A stretch of 40,084 nucleotides of DNA from Fimbriimonadales bacterium (GCA_025061985.1 JANXAW010000032.1:1-40084), one strand, 5' to 3'. Positions 15,335 through 24,153 are shown, counted from the first letter of the stretch. Notes: generated by a model not told the origin, from the sequence alone. Translations and numbers: made by a program.

Positions 15335-15362
15335 GGTACGACGGCATGGATGCCGTCGTACC
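15335..15362. terminator. Long hairpin between convergent genes (possible bidirectional terminator)
   Basis: GGTACGACGGCAT-GG-ATGCCGTCGTACC is a perfect inverted repeat with 13-bp arms. It sits between the ends of the E1 alpha gene and the convergent Uma2 gene. It has no T-tract, so it may act as a terminator on both strands or may be an interspersed palindromic repeat. Confidence 0.55.
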
Positions 15363-15378
15363 TTGCACGAACTGAGCC

Positions 15379-16269
15379 TTAGCCCGCTTGCTCGCTGCGC
15401 AACCGACGTAGCTCAGCTTCCAACTCAGCAATTCGCTGCTCCGCACGCTCGGCACGCAAACGCTCTTGTTCCGCACGCAGACGCTCTTGTTCCGCGCGTT
15501 GACGCTCCTGTTCAGCACGCAGACGCTCTTGCTCAGCTAGTTGTTGCGCCGCTTCCTGCCCCGTTGGAACGAGGCGCCCCTCGCGGTCATACAGACGCAG
15601 CCACACATAGCGTCGCCCACGGTAAACACCTTCCCAAGTGCCGCAGTATGCCTGAAGCACTTCGCTCCAGAGCCACCCCTTCTCGTTGGGCAGAATCTCC
15701 ACATACGCACCCTCGCCGCTGCGACGGTAGCCTTTTAGCTCATTCGTACGACGGTCAAACCAGAAGTATTCGGGCGTTCGAAACACATCTTGGTAGAAGC
15801 GCACGTTCTTGTCGACATCTTTGCGCCGCGTGGAAGAGGAAACAAATTCCACAATCAGGTCGGGATACCGTCCGCCCTCTTTCCAAGCAATCCAGCAGTC
15901 GCGGGGCTTCGTGCCGTCCACACCCTTGACCAGGAAAAAGTCGGGTCCCTTGAAGCGCGGCTTGCGAGCCTCTTGCTCGGCATTCACATACTCGATGATT
16001 TCTTGAGCTTGGTCGAGGCTGAAATACAGAAACATGTTGCCGCCGCAGAAGTAGTTTGTCGGCTCGCCCAAGTGCATGCGCACGACCTCATCCAGCAGGG
16101 CGAGGCTAACCACATGCCAATCCGACTCTATGCGGTCACCGTCCTCTGTGGGCAGTTCCAGCGCTTCGAGTTCGGCAATCATGCGTCGGAGCGCCTCGAC
16201 ATCAGGCAGAGGCTCCCCCCGTCGCTTGGCGCGCCGTTTGGACGTTGCGGGCGCACTGCGCGTTGCCAT
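15379..16269 (-). CDS. Uma2-family (DUF820) endonuclease-like protein with coiled-coil tail
   Basis: A 296-residue protein whose first 235 residues belong to the Uma2/DUF820 family, a PD-(D/E)XK nuclease fold of uncertain biological role that is abundant in cyanobacteria and similar bacteria. GPD at 108-110 and PDLIVEFVS at 136-144 supply the likely active-site acids. Residues 240-293 are an unbroken coiled coil built from seven-residue units such as RLRAEQE, ending in LEAELRRLRSEQ. A TATACT box lies 9 nt before the ATG and there is no ribosome-binding site, so the transcript is probably leaderless. It overlaps nothing and stands alone. Confidence 0.85.
   Translation of the reverse strand: MATRSAPATSKRRAKRRGEPLPDVEALRRMIAELEALELPTEDGDRIESDWHVVSLALLDEVVRMHLGEPTNYFCGGNMFLYFSLDQAQEIIEYVNAEQEARKPRFKGPDFFLVKGVDGTKPRDCWIAWKEGGRYPDLIVEFVSSSTRRKDVDKNVRFYQDVFRTPEYFWFDRRTNELKGYRRSGEGAYVEILPNEKGWLWSEVLQAYCGTWEGVYRGRRYVWLRLYDREGRLVPTGQEAAQQLAEQERLRAEQERQRAEQERLRAEQERLRAERAEQRIAELEAELRRLRSEQAG
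15428..15540 (-). repeat. 21-bp tandem repeats encoding a heptad coiled coil
   Basis: The 3' end of the Uma2 gene contains about five imperfect 21-bp units (CGCTCTTG, TTCCGC or CAGC, ACGCAGA variants). Each encodes the heptad RLRAEQE or a close variant. Such units can change in number by slippage without breaking the frame. Confidence 0.6.
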
Positions 16270-16278
16270 AGCACTCGG

Positions 16279-16284
16279 AGTATA
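16279..16284 (-). promoter_or_regulatory. -10 promoter element of the Uma2 gene (leaderless type)
   Basis: TATACT on the minus strand, 9 nt before the ATG, with no Shine-Dalgarno sequence between. Confidence 0.5.
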
Positions 16285-16327
16285 TCTTTACTCAGCGTGG
16301 TAGGAGAACACGCGCCTACGGCGAAGG

Positions 16328-16333
16328 TAAACT
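16328..16333 (+). promoter_or_regulatory. Possible -10 element of glpX
   Basis: TAAACT preceded by AAGG, 36 nt before the glpX ATG. The GG flank fits the other promoters here, but the hexamer is weaker. Confidence 0.3.
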
Positions 16334-16369
16334 TTGTCGATGGAGACATGCAGCACGAGGTGAGTTCCT

Positions 16370-17332
16370 ATGGATCGCAACTTGGGCATGGATTTCGTTC
16401 GGGCGACAGAAGCAGCAGCGTTGAGCGCAGGTCGTTGGGTTGGTAAGGGCGATCGACATGCGGTAGACAAGGCAGCGTGCGAAGCAATGCGCCGCGCCTT
16501 GGCAAACATCGATATGAAGGGCGTGGTGGTAATCGGTGAAGGTGAGCGCGACGAGGCGCCAATGCTTTATATCGGCGAGGAGTTGGGCACGGGGAATGGC
16601 TATGCCGTGCAAATCGCTGTAGACCCCGTGGAGGGCACGAACCTCGTTGCCAACGGGCAGCCCGGCGCGATTAGCGTGATTGCGGCTGCGATTGAGGGCG
16701 AGGGGAAGTTGCTGCGTGCCCCCGACATCTACATGGACAAGCTCGTGGTCGGGCCCGCTGCGAAGGGAGCAGTAGACATTACGTTGCCACCGCGAATGAA
16801 CCTCAAAGTGATTGCCAAGAGCTTGGGCAAGGAAGTGCAGGACCTGACAGTGGGCGTGCTGGATCGCCCCCGTCATGAGCAGCTCATCCGCGAGATTCGG
16901 CAGGCAGGGGCGCGCATTCGCTTAGTGTCCGATGGCGACCTATCACTGGGGTTGGAAGCGTTAGACCCCCAAGGTGAAATCGACGTGCTGATGGGCATTG
17001 GCGGCGCACCAGAGGGGGTGCTCACGGCAGCCGCAGCGCTGTGTATGGGCGGCGAGATGCAAGCCCGCTTTGTGTTCCGCAACGAGCAGGAGCGCGAACG
17101 CGCCAAAGAACTGCTCGGCACGGATGATGTGGATCGCGTGCTGACTTTGGAGGACCTCGCGTGGGGCAACGTGGTGTTTGCTGCAACAGGCATCACCGGC
17201 GGGAATCTGCTGGGGGGTGTGCGCTACACTGGCTGGGGTGCCATCACCCACTCGGTCGTGATGCGCTCCCGCAGCGGCACCATACGCTGGCTGGAGACCC
17301 ATCATCACTTCCACCACGATCCAAGGTACTGA
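16370..17332 (+). CDS. glpX: Class II fructose-1,6-bisphosphatase GlpX
   Basis: GlpX removes the 1-phosphate from fructose 1,6-bisphosphate in gluconeogenesis; some relatives also act on sedoheptulose 1,7-bisphosphate. The 320-residue protein has normal length. GVVVIGEGERDEAPML at about 51-66 and VDPVEGTNL at 84-92 carry the metal-binding acids of the lithium-sensitive phosphatase fold. GAPEGVLTAAAALCMGGEMQ is the conserved C-terminal GlpX segment. It begins at an ATG after GAGG and ends 4 bp before the moxR start, so glpX, moxR and the glycosyltransferase gene probably share a transcript. Confidence 0.95.
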   Translation: MDRNLGMDFVRATEAAALSAGRWVGKGDRHAVDKAACEAMRRALANIDMKGVVVIGEGERDEAPMLYIGEELGTGNGYAVQIAVDPVEGTNLVANGQPGAISVIAAAIEGEGKLLRAPDIYMDKLVVGPAAKGAVDITLPPRMNLKVIAKSLGKEVQDLTVGVLDRPRHEQLIREIRQAGARIRLVSDGDLSLGLEALDPQGEIDVLMGIGGAPEGVLTAAAALCMGGEMQARFVFRNEQERERAKELLGTDDVDRVLTLEDLAWGNVVFAATGITGGNLLGGVRYTGWGAITHSVVMRSRSGTIRWLETHHHFHHDPRY

Positions 17333-17336
17333 GGCA

Positions 17337-18296
17337 GTGGTTGCGTTAGAGGCGGTAGGCGACGCGCTGCAGCGCATAGAAGCGCAAATCCGTCGGGTGA
17401 TTATTGGGCAGCAGAGCGCGATTGAACAAGCGCTCTGCGCTCTGCTTGCTGATGGGCATGTGCTAATCGAAGGCGTGCCGGGAATTGCTAAAACGCTTCT
17501 GGTGCGCGTGATTGCCCAAACGCTGGGGCTCCAGTTCCGCCGCGTGCAGTTCACGCCAGACCTAATGCCCTCCGACCTCATCGGCACGACCGTCTTCGAT
17601 GCTCGCTCAGGCGAGTTTCGGGTGCGCTACGGGCCTATCTTCGCCAACATCATCTTGGCGGATGAGGTCAACCGCACGCCCCCCAAGACCCAATCCGCCC
17701 TGCTGGAGGCGATGGAAGAGCGTAGGGTGACCATTGACGGCGTGTCGCACGCGCTCCCCAAGCCCTTTATGGTGTTCGCCACCCAAAACCCGATTGAGTA
17801 TGAAGGCACGTATCCCCTTCCTGAAGCGCAACTCGATCGCTTCTTGCTGAAGATTGTGATGGACTACCCTACTGAAGACGAGGAACGCGCCATCCTCAAG
17901 CTGCACGATGAAGGGTTTCGTGCCCACCAACTAGAACAGGTGGGGCTAACTCCTGTGATAGGGGCTGAGGAGTTGGAGCGTATTCGTGCTGTTGCCCATA
18001 GCGTGCGGGTTTCGGACGAGGTACGCGACTACATTCTGCAGATTGTGCGCCGCACACGCCAAAATGAATATCTGCTGGTAGGTGCCAGCCCGCGGGCAGC
18101 GATTGCACTGCTACTGGTGAGTAAAGCGCTGGCGGTGCTGCGGGGGCGTGACTTCGTGATCCCCGACGATGTCAAACAAATGGCTCCGCCCGTGCTGCGC
18201 CACCGGCTCATTCTAAGACCTGAGGCGGAGGTGGAGGGGCTGAACGCAGACCGAGTGCTAAGTAGCATTTTGGAGGCAACGCCCGTACCGCGATGA
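17337..18296 (+). CDS. MoxR-family AAA+ ATPase
   Basis: A 319-residue AAA+ ATPase of the MoxR family, chaperone-like proteins that help to mature or activate partner complexes, often with von Willebrand A or DUF58 proteins. The Walker A motif GVPGIAKT is at 46-53. Walker B is in IILADEVNRTPPKTQSALLEAMEE, and sensor 1 in TQNPIEYEGTYPLPEAQLDRF. The C-terminal lid domain is complete. The start is a GTG just after the glpX stop. The usual DUF58 or VWA partner is missing; instead the stop overlaps a glycosyltransferase as ATGA. Its client is therefore unknown. Confidence 0.93.
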   Translation: MVALEAVGDALQRIEAQIRRVIIGQQSAIEQALCALLADGHVLIEGVPGIAKTLLVRVIAQTLGLQFRRVQFTPDLMPSDLIGTTVFDARSGEFRVRYGPIFANIILADEVNRTPPKTQSALLEAMEERRVTIDGVSHALPKPFMVFATQNPIEYEGTYPLPEAQLDRFLLKIVMDYPTEDEERAILKLHDEGFRAHQLEQVGLTPVIGAEELERIRAVAHSVRVSDEVRDYILQIVRRTRQNEYLLVGASPRAAIALLLVSKALAVLRGRDFVIPDDVKQMAPPVLRHRLILRPEAEVEGLNADRVLSSILEATPVPR

Positions 18297-19402
18297 GCAG
18301 CCTGCTTTTGGAGCGACCGCACACTTTGCCAAAAGAGCGCGTTGAGTATGAAGGCGAGCGCAAGCGAACGCCGGTACTGATTGTGGTGCGCCCCAGCAGT
18401 AGCGGGATGCTGCGCCACGTGCAGGGGCTACTGAAGTACTTGCCTGAGTTCGGCTATCTTCCCACCCTCACTGGACCTGAGTTCATCCACGATCGGGCAG
18501 GGCTAATTGCCGACACGCGAGCGGTGCGACAGCTCCGCGCACGCGCAAAAGGGTTTCCTCTGGTGCATTGCCATGGCGTGCGCGCAGGTTGGATTTGCGC
18601 CTGGGCGTTCAAGCGCGATTACCCTTGGGTGTGGACAGTTCACCACTTGCTACGCAGCAACAGTGCCCTAGTGCGCGCCCTCTGGCGCTGGATAGCAAAG
18701 TATCCCCGCGCGATCACTGCGGTCTCTGAAGCTGTGCAGGAAGGGCTAGAGCGCGGCGGCATTCCCCCTGAGCGCGTAGTTGTCGTGCGAGGGGGCATTG
18801 ACTTAGAGCGCTTCGAAAAACTGCCACGCAAGGAGGTGATGCGCGAACAGTTTTTCGTGCCCGCCACGCGCCCTGTTCTGCTGTGCGTGGGACGATTCGT
18901 GTACCACAAGGGCTTTGACATTGCTATTCAGGCGATGGAGCGGATTTGGGCAGTGTTCCCGGACGCAGACTTATGGTTGGCAGGCGACGGGCCAGAGAAC
19001 GTGCGATTGGTGAAGTTGGTAACGCGCTGCTCGCGCCCCCACCGCGTGCGCTTTTTCGGTTATTGGAGCGCGGTTGAAGAGCTTTACGCCGCAGCCGATG
19101 TACTGTTAGCCCCTGCCCGCGACGCTGGGTTGGGCTTAGCCGTGATGGAAGCCATGGCGTGTGGGTTGCCCGTTGTAGCAACGGACATCCCGCCGATGCA
19201 TCGCTTGGTGGAGCATGAGCGCACAGGCCTACTGGTGCCGCCTGAAAATCCCGAGGCGTTAGCAGCGGCTGCGCTACGCCTTCTTCAAGATAGCGCGCTT
19301 GCGCAACGCCTGTCACGAAACGCTTTACAGGTTGCTGAGCAGTTCCACATTCGCCACACGGCGGCGCAAACCGCTCGGATTTACCAGCGCGTGCTTGGCT
19401 AA
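18293..19402 (+). CDS. Glycosyltransferase family 4 protein
   Basis: A 369-residue GT-B-fold glycosyltransferase of the GT4 type, which transfers a sugar from a nucleotide-sugar donor, probably to a lipid-linked or cell-surface glycan. The N-terminal domain has VVRPSSSGMLRHVQGLLKYL (a GGxxRHVxxL-like acceptor motif) and LVHCHGVRAGW. The C-terminal donor domain has LLCVGRFVYHKGFDIAIQAM, LWLAGDGPE and AGLGLAVMEAMACGLPVVATD, the acidic signature of GT4. Its ATG overlaps the moxR stop by 4 bp, so its translation is coupled to that of the ATPase. Donor and acceptor cannot be read. Confidence 0.9.
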   Translation: MSSLLLERPHTLPKERVEYEGERKRTPVLIVVRPSSSGMLRHVQGLLKYLPEFGYLPTLTGPEFIHDRAGLIADTRAVRQLRARAKGFPLVHCHGVRAGWICAWAFKRDYPWVWTVHHLLRSNSALVRALWRWIAKYPRAITAVSEAVQEGLERGGIPPERVVVVRGGIDLERFEKLPRKEVMREQFFVPATRPVLLCVGRFVYHKGFDIAIQAMERIWAVFPDADLWLAGDGPENVRLVKLVTRCSRPHRVRFFGYWSAVEELYAAADVLLAPARDAGLGLAVMEAMACGLPVVATDIPPMHRLVEHERTGLLVPPENPEALAAAALRLLQDSALAQRLSRNALQVAEQFHIRHTAAQTARIYQRVLG

Positions 19403-19409
19403 GCAGGGG

Positions 19410-19922
19410 CTACCCTTCAACGCTGGGACGCTCTGGCAGCTCCTCAAGGCTATTCAAGCCGAAGTATTGCAGAAACTGCTGCGTGGTGCCGTACAGCACG
19501 GGCTTGCCGGGGGCGTCTTTGCGCCCGACCTCCTGAATAAGACCGCGCTCCAGCAGCTGGCGTACGGTGTGGCTGCTATCCACGCCGCGCAAGGCATCTA
19601 TGCGCGCTTGTGTGACGGGCTGCTCGTAGGCAACGATAGCCAAGGTTTCCAGAGCGGCGCGCGACAACCGCTTGGGGGGTGGATTGAGCAAGCGGGCGAT
19701 GTAAGGCGCGTACTCGGGCTTGGTGGCTAACTGGTAGCCCCCTGCCAGTTGCTTGAGTTGCACCGCACCCTGAGCCGCCAGTTCCGCCTGCAGCTCGCAA
19801 AGGGCGCGCTCCACTGCCTCAGCAGGCGCGTTTGTGGCAGCACACAACTGCTCAAGGCTCAGCGGAGCGTCCGCCACAAACAGAAGCGCGTAAAGAATGT
19901 CCTTCAGCGCCAGAGGCTGCAC
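19410..19922 (-). CDS. scpB: Segregation and condensation protein B
   Basis: ScpB is the winged-helix partner of ScpA in the bacterial SMC condensin, which organises and segregates the chromosome. The 170-residue protein contains two winged-helix units. The family motifs LEALLFV-like LKDILYALLFVADAPLS, GGYQLATKPEYAPYI and LSRAALETLAIVAYEQPVTQARIDALRGVDSSHTVRQLLERGLI are clear. The start is a GTG at 19922, with a weak purine-rich site upstream. ScpA, which often lies just upstream, is absent. It ends 7 bp from the convergent glycosyltransferase gene, with no room for a terminator. Confidence 0.93.
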   Translation of the reverse strand: MQPLALKDILYALLFVADAPLSLEQLCAATNAPAEAVERALCELQAELAAQGAVQLKQLAGGYQLATKPEYAPYIARLLNPPPKRLSRAALETLAIVAYEQPVTQARIDALRGVDSSHTVRQLLERGLIQEVGRKDAPGKPVLYGTTQQFLQYFGLNSLEELPERPSVEG

Positions 19923-20014
19923 AAAAGCTCTTTTCGCCGAGGAGGTCTAATATCCTACTCAGCTCTTCAGTGCAAACGGCGCAGCAGCTCCTACGGGATA
20001 AGGTGCGCTTCGCG

Positions 20015-20896
20015 CTACTGCAGCACTATCGTGCCCAAGTCAATGGGTGTACTTAGGCTGGTGACAGTGAGCGTGCGCTCAGCAGTGCGGTTGCCCTTCA
20101 CGAAGCGCAGGCGGTACTCGCCCGGTAGGAGCCACAGACGGAATCTGCCGTCGCTTTGCTGCACGAATACTGACTCGCGGGGGAACTCGGCAGTTGGAGG
20201 AGTGAAAATATCAATGCGTGTGCCTACGGGATCATCCAGCGGCACTTGCACCACCCCGCGCACATTGCCCGGTTGCTCAGGTGGAGTGTCGCTTGTAATG
20301 ACTTGCAAAGGAATGTCGCCCAACTCCATCACGCCGTCGATAATCGGTTGGTCTGCCACGAAGCGGCGCGGGGTGTAGCCCTCTTTCTGGATTTCGCCCT
20401 CTGGCTTCACAGAGCCTTCGGGGTCGTAGGCGACATTGTCAAGGGTAAATCGCCCTGTGGAGGCATTGCTGCGCGTGCGCTGCCCACGCAAGGTAACAAG
20501 CGCGTTGCCCACAGGTTGCTGGGTTAGTGCGTCTACCACGCGCCCTTGGACGGAGATTGCCTGAGCGCCGATATAGAGGTCGCCCAAATCCACCGTCTGG
20601 TTCTCTGCCAGCGGGGGCAGGTTGAAGGTGAACTCGCGGGTGCCAGGCGCGCTGACAACTATCTGGGTTGTGCTAACGGGCACGCGCAAGCGAAATGTGC
20701 CCGTTTGGGTGTCGGTTTGTGCCGTTTGCCCCCCTGCGCGCACCGTAGCAGGGGGGTTAGGAGGCTGCTCCGTGCTAGCAAGCAAGACGCGCCCCTGAAT
20801 GAGCGCCGTTGGTCCGCTGAGCGCGCCACCGCCCCCGCCACAGCCTGAAATCAGTATCGCTAAACCAACCAATAGCAACCCATAAAGCGCACGCAT
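20015..20896 (-). CDS. Lipoprotein with carboxypeptidase-regulatory-like repeats
   Basis: A predicted lipoprotein of about 293 residues. A short hydrophobic signal ends in the lipobox LISGC, followed by a glycine run. The mature part holds repeated beta-sandwich units of the carboxypeptidase-regulatory-like type (for example VQGRVVDALTQQPVGNALVTLRGQ and GRFRLWLLPGEYRLRFVKG). Such units usually bind or present surface structures. The ATG at 20896 has GGTGA 5 nt upstream; a GTG at 20905 overlaps the preceding stop as GTGA and is an alternative. Either way it is coupled to the large secreted protein, and the two probably work together outside the cytoplasmic membrane. Confidence 0.7.
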   Translation of the reverse strand: MRALYGLLLVGLAILISGCGGGGGALSGPTALIQGRVLLASTEQPPNPPATVRAGGQTAQTDTQTGTFRLRVPVSTTQIVVSAPGTREFTFNLPPLAENQTVDLGDLYIGAQAISVQGRVVDALTQQPVGNALVTLRGQRTRSNASTGRFTLDNVAYDPEGSVKPEGEIQKEGYTPRRFVADQPIIDGVMELGDIPLQVITSDTPPEQPGNVRGVVQVPLDDPVGTRIDIFTPPTAEFPRESVFVQQSDGRFRLWLLPGEYRLRFVKGNRTAERTLTVTSLSTPIDLGTIVLQ

Positions 20897-20901
20897 AGGT
20901 C

Positions 20902-23900
20902 TCACCGCGTTAGAACAATCGTGGTGGTTGCGCGGGCAACACGCCCTTCAGCATCGGTTGCCTCAATCTGCACAAGGTAGGTGCCTGGTGGCAGTGCGCG
21001 TTCGTGCATATCGCGCCCGTTCCAGACGATGCTTTGAGTGCCTGCCCGCGAGGCTTGGCTGGGTTGCAACACGCGCACTACCTCGCCCCGCAGCGAGCGC
21101 ACCTCCGCGCGCCAAGTCGCCTCGCCCGTGAGTTGGAACTGAATGCTCGCCTGTCCGCTGCGCGAGACAGTGGTGCTGAGGTTCACAATCCGAACGGGCG
21201 TGGTAAGCGCTGGCTCTAGAACTATGCGCAAGGTCTGTGCCCCTGCAGGGGTGAAGCGGTAGAAGGTGCGCTGACGCATATCCACGCGCTCGCCAGTGGT
21301 AGGGTTTTCCAAATAGAGACGCCAGCGGCGTGGGGTCGCCTCAGGCAGCTGCCAAGTGAGCGTATGCTCCCGGTTTGGCTCCGCGGGTGTAACAAGCAGC
21401 GTCCACTCTTGGCGAGTACCGATCGGTTTGACCGCTTGTGCCAGCAGTTCGCCATCGCCCTCACGTATGCCGAACACGCTCATCCCAGGTAGGGCAGGAG
21501 GTAGGGCTTGGCTATAGGCGCGGCTGCGCACGCGCGCCGCGTTGTCCAATCCCAGCACCACCACGCCACCCCCAACAGGCGATTGGAGAGCCACCTCCAT
21601 CGCCCACGCGGGTTGCTCGTGAGTAGGCGCGCGGCTGCTGCGCGTTACGGGCGCGAACAATAGCGTGACGCCCTCTGGACGCAGCACGCGAATCCAGTAG
21701 GCACGCCCTGGCTCCAGTTGCGTGGCACGCACATAAGTGCCGCTTGCGCCCAGCGTCCACACAGTTTCGCCCACCAAGGCAGGGCGTCCACCTGTGGAAG
21801 TGCTGGCAGTCTCCCACGATACAGGGGCATCAAACTGATGCACGACTTGCAACGCGCCTACCGGTATCGGTGTGGTGAGGGGCATCCCCACCAAGTTCCA
21901 GCCGGGCTGGAGCGCCACGGCAAACGGTCGCTCCGTAGACACAGGTTCGCCCTGCACCGTTACCGAAAGCGGCTCGCGTAGCTGCAGGAAGTAGCCCATT
22001 CCGGGCGCAGGGGGCGGCGTGTCGGGGTAGTACACATAGTCTGAGCGTTCCTGACGCCAGTGCGCTAAGCGCAGCTGGTCGGCGGGAATGCCCAGCACCT
22101 TCGCCATATCGCGCTCAAAGGGGCGCAAGGGCAAGCTGATCATATGCAATCCCTGCGGCAGCGTGAGCGTAAAGCTGCCACTGGCAGGAGTGAGATAGGC
22201 TTGAACATAGTGAAAGCCAACGCCTGTGTTGGTGCGCCACTCGCCGACGGGTTCCTCGCGCGTGTTGAAGAAGCGCAAAATAGCAACGCGCTCCCGCGCA
22301 AGTAGTTCGTCGCTAAGCAGCAAGCCGAACGCGCCCTTGTCAACACGCGCGCTGCGCGTCTCACCACCAATCTGCACCTCTACGCGCCCCTGCTCCAAGC
22401 CAAACACCACCCCGAAAAAGTTGTTGCGGAAGTTCACTCCCTGCACCTTGCTGCTGGGGTAGTAGATGCGCACGCTTTCCGTGCCCACGCTGAAGTCAAC
22501 GGTAAGACGCTGGTTGCCTGTTTCTGCGCCCACAAAGCTGGGCACAACCGTGCCCGTGCCCCCACGAATATCTACACGCTCATACTGGGGCGACAGCGTG
22601 AGGCGATTGAAGTTGTAGTCCCAGTACACAGGGTAGCAAGTGCCGCTGAGGAGCGCCTCGTCCCAGCTATTCCCCACGCGCTCGGTCTGAAAGTAGGTTA
22701 GCAGCACGATAAACGCGGCTTCCTCGCCTGGCTGGGGGCTGGAGATGTAGGGCAGCAGTTGGGCATGCAGCTTGCGCCCATAGGTAACGCTGGTGTCCAA
22801 AATGTACTGGCGGCGCGCCCACTGGTCAAACGGCACGCCTTCCACGGTAGGGTTCGAATTGCCCGAAATCGTGCTCAGCACTTGCTTGGCAAGGTTCAAA
22901 AGCGCAACGGAGTCGCCGCGCAGGTTGGGCGTGTAGCTTTGGTAGTAGAGCCGATTGAACTCGCGGAAGAAGCTGGGGTACTCGGTGGCAACCTTGAGCC
23001 AGAGCGAGCCCGCCATTTGATAGCGCACAAGCCACAGCCCGCTGGTCGTGCCCCCTGCAATCGGCAGCTGACGCAAAGAAGGCGCAATAAAGCCCGGGCT
23101 ACCCAGCGTGGGCTGGTTCCATGCATCGTAGTAGGGGCGCGCATCATAGGTGTTGTTCAGCGTAAGGTCTATGAACTCGGGGTTTAGCCCCGCAAGGCTA
23201 CGGAAGGCTGCTCCGCGTGCAATTCGCGTCGTGACGGCGCGCGCAAAGCCTTCCTCCCACACATCGTAAAACGGCGCGACATCGGCGTGAAAGGCACGCA
23301 CCGTGAGATTGAGCAGGTTCACTGCAGCCGCCTCGCGGGAGCGGTAGATGGGGAACAAAAAGCGATTGTTGCTTGCATCGTAAATCCCCCCGACCACAGC
23401 GTCGGGATCGCCGATTTCATCGTCGTAGTTGACTATTTGGATAGTGAGCGTGCGGGCGGCTTTGCCATACTCGGCTTCCACCAAGGCGGGCAGGGTATTT
23501 GCAAGAGTTTGCAGCAACTCTTTGTAGGCAGGTGGGAATGGGTTGTTGCCGTCCACCACTTCCAAGCGCACCGTGCCATTGCCTAAGTCGCCTGAGCGCG
23601 TGCGCGCGGGGTAAATCAACTCGCCGCTGCGCCGCAGCACAACGGTGTAAAGCAGGGGGATGCGATAGTCCTCAGGCAAAATGCCCAACTGCTTGTAGAG
23701 CCGAATTTGCATTCGCGCGCTTTGTGCTTGAGCGCGGGCAGCACGCGCCACCCGCTCGCGAATGAGGCGCTCAACCGCCTCGGGCGAGCGCGCCACGCGG
23801 TCGATGTCAACCACAATCACATTCTGCGGACCGTTGCTGATGGTCTCAAAGGGGCGGTTGACAATGTTTGTATAAATCTGTGCCTGCGCACTCAGGTGGA

Positions 23901-23952
23901 GCAGTAGTGCGCCCGCCGCAACGCATAGCCGAGCTATCCCTACTCGCATCAT
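20902..23952 (-). CDS. Large secreted protein with C-terminal FlgD-Ig-like domain
   Basis: A 1016-residue exported protein of unknown function. A signal peptide with a hydrophobic core and AQA cleavage site is encoded from the ATG at 23952, with AAGGA 5 nt upstream; longer in-frame starts lack this. The first 600 residues are not recognised. They include a region with protease-like spacing (YDVWEEGFARAVTTRIARG) but no HExxH, so I do not call an enzyme. Two paired segments around GLHMISLPLRPF and GWNLVGMPLTTP resemble beta-sandwich modules of secreted proteins. The last 90 residues, with VWNGRDMHERALPPGTYLVQIEATDAEGR, match the FlgD-type Ig-like domain. It is in an operon with the lipoprotein downstream. 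Confidence 0.7.
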   Translation of the reverse strand: MMRVGIARLCVAAGALLLHLSAQAQIYTNIVNRPFETISNGPQNVIVVDIDRVARSPEAVERLIRERVARAARAQAQSARMQIRLYKQLGILPEDYRIPLLYTVVLRRSGELIYPARTRSGDLGNGTVRLEVVDGNNPFPPAYKELLQTLANTLPALVEAEYGKAARTLTIQIVNYDDEIGDPDAVVGGIYDASNNRFLFPIYRSREAAAVNLLNLTVRAFHADVAPFYDVWEEGFARAVTTRIARGAAFRSLAGLNPEFIDLTLNNTYDARPYYDAWNQPTLGSPGFIAPSLRQLPIAGGTTSGLWLVRYQMAGSLWLKVATEYPSFFREFNRLYYQSYTPNLRGDSVALLNLAKQVLSTISGNSNPTVEGVPFDQWARRQYILDTSVTYGRKLHAQLLPYISSPQPGEEAAFIVLLTYFQTERVGNSWDEALLSGTCYPVYWDYNFNRLTLSPQYERVDIRGGTGTVVPSFVGAETGNQRLTVDFSVGTESVRIYYPSSKVQGVNFRNNFFGVVFGLEQGRVEVQIGGETRSARVDKGAFGLLLSDELLARERVAILRFFNTREEPVGEWRTNTGVGFHYVQAYLTPASGSFTLTLPQGLHMISLPLRPFERDMAKVLGIPADQLRLAHWRQERSDYVYYPDTPPPAPGMGYFLQLREPLSVTVQGEPVSTERPFAVALQPGWNLVGMPLTTPIPVGALQVVHQFDAPVSWETASTSTGGRPALVGETVWTLGASGTYVRATQLEPGRAYWIRVLRPEGVTLLFAPVTRSSRAPTHEQPAWAMEVALQSPVGGGVVVLGLDNAARVRSRAYSQALPPALPGMSVFGIREGDGELLAQAVKPIGTRQEWTLLVTPAEPNREHTLTWQLPEATPRRWRLYLENPTTGERVDMRQRTFYRFTPAGAQTLRIVLEPALTTPVRIVNLSTTVSRSGQASIQFQLTGEATWRAEVRSLRGEVVRVLQPSQASRAGTQSIVWNGRDMHERALPPGTYLVQIEATDAEGRVARATTTIVLTR

Positions 23953-23972
23953 CCCTATCCTTAGACGCGCGA

Positions 23973-23997
23973 GCCTTGCAGGGGTTTTCAGCAAGGC
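23973..23997. repeat. Inverted repeat upstream of the secreted-protein gene
   Basis: GCCTTGC and GCAAGGC arms flank an 11-base spacer containing GGGGTTTT. It lies 20 bp before the leftward start and is divergent from uvrC, so it may be an operator or a hairpin. A TATGAT at 24003-24008 next to it could serve a second rightward promoter. Confidence 0.3.
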
Positions 23998-24153
23998 GTC
24001 TGTATGATACCTGCTACCGTCAGGCTGGCGCACGTAAGTAAGGGGCAACTTGAAAAAACCTCCGTGATAGAAAGGGAACCGAGGCTATGCAAGTGCGACT
24101 GGTGTGCCCCAAACACACCCGCGTTCCTTGCCAAAATTGCTCCAGACGTCAGG

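Noticed and set aside
15428-15540. Tandem repeats considered as a CRISPR array.
   Set aside because: The units are contiguous, 21 bp, in frame and code for coiled-coil heptads; there are no spacers.
15045-15929. A long rightward open frame overlapping the E1 alpha and Uma2 genes.
   Set aside because: It runs out of frame through E1 alpha and antisense to Uma2, has no family signature, and its composition mirrors the real genes.
23220-23260. A metalloprotease call for the 1016-residue secreted protein.
   Set aside because: The region around FARAVTTRIARG has no HExxH or other metal-binding motif.
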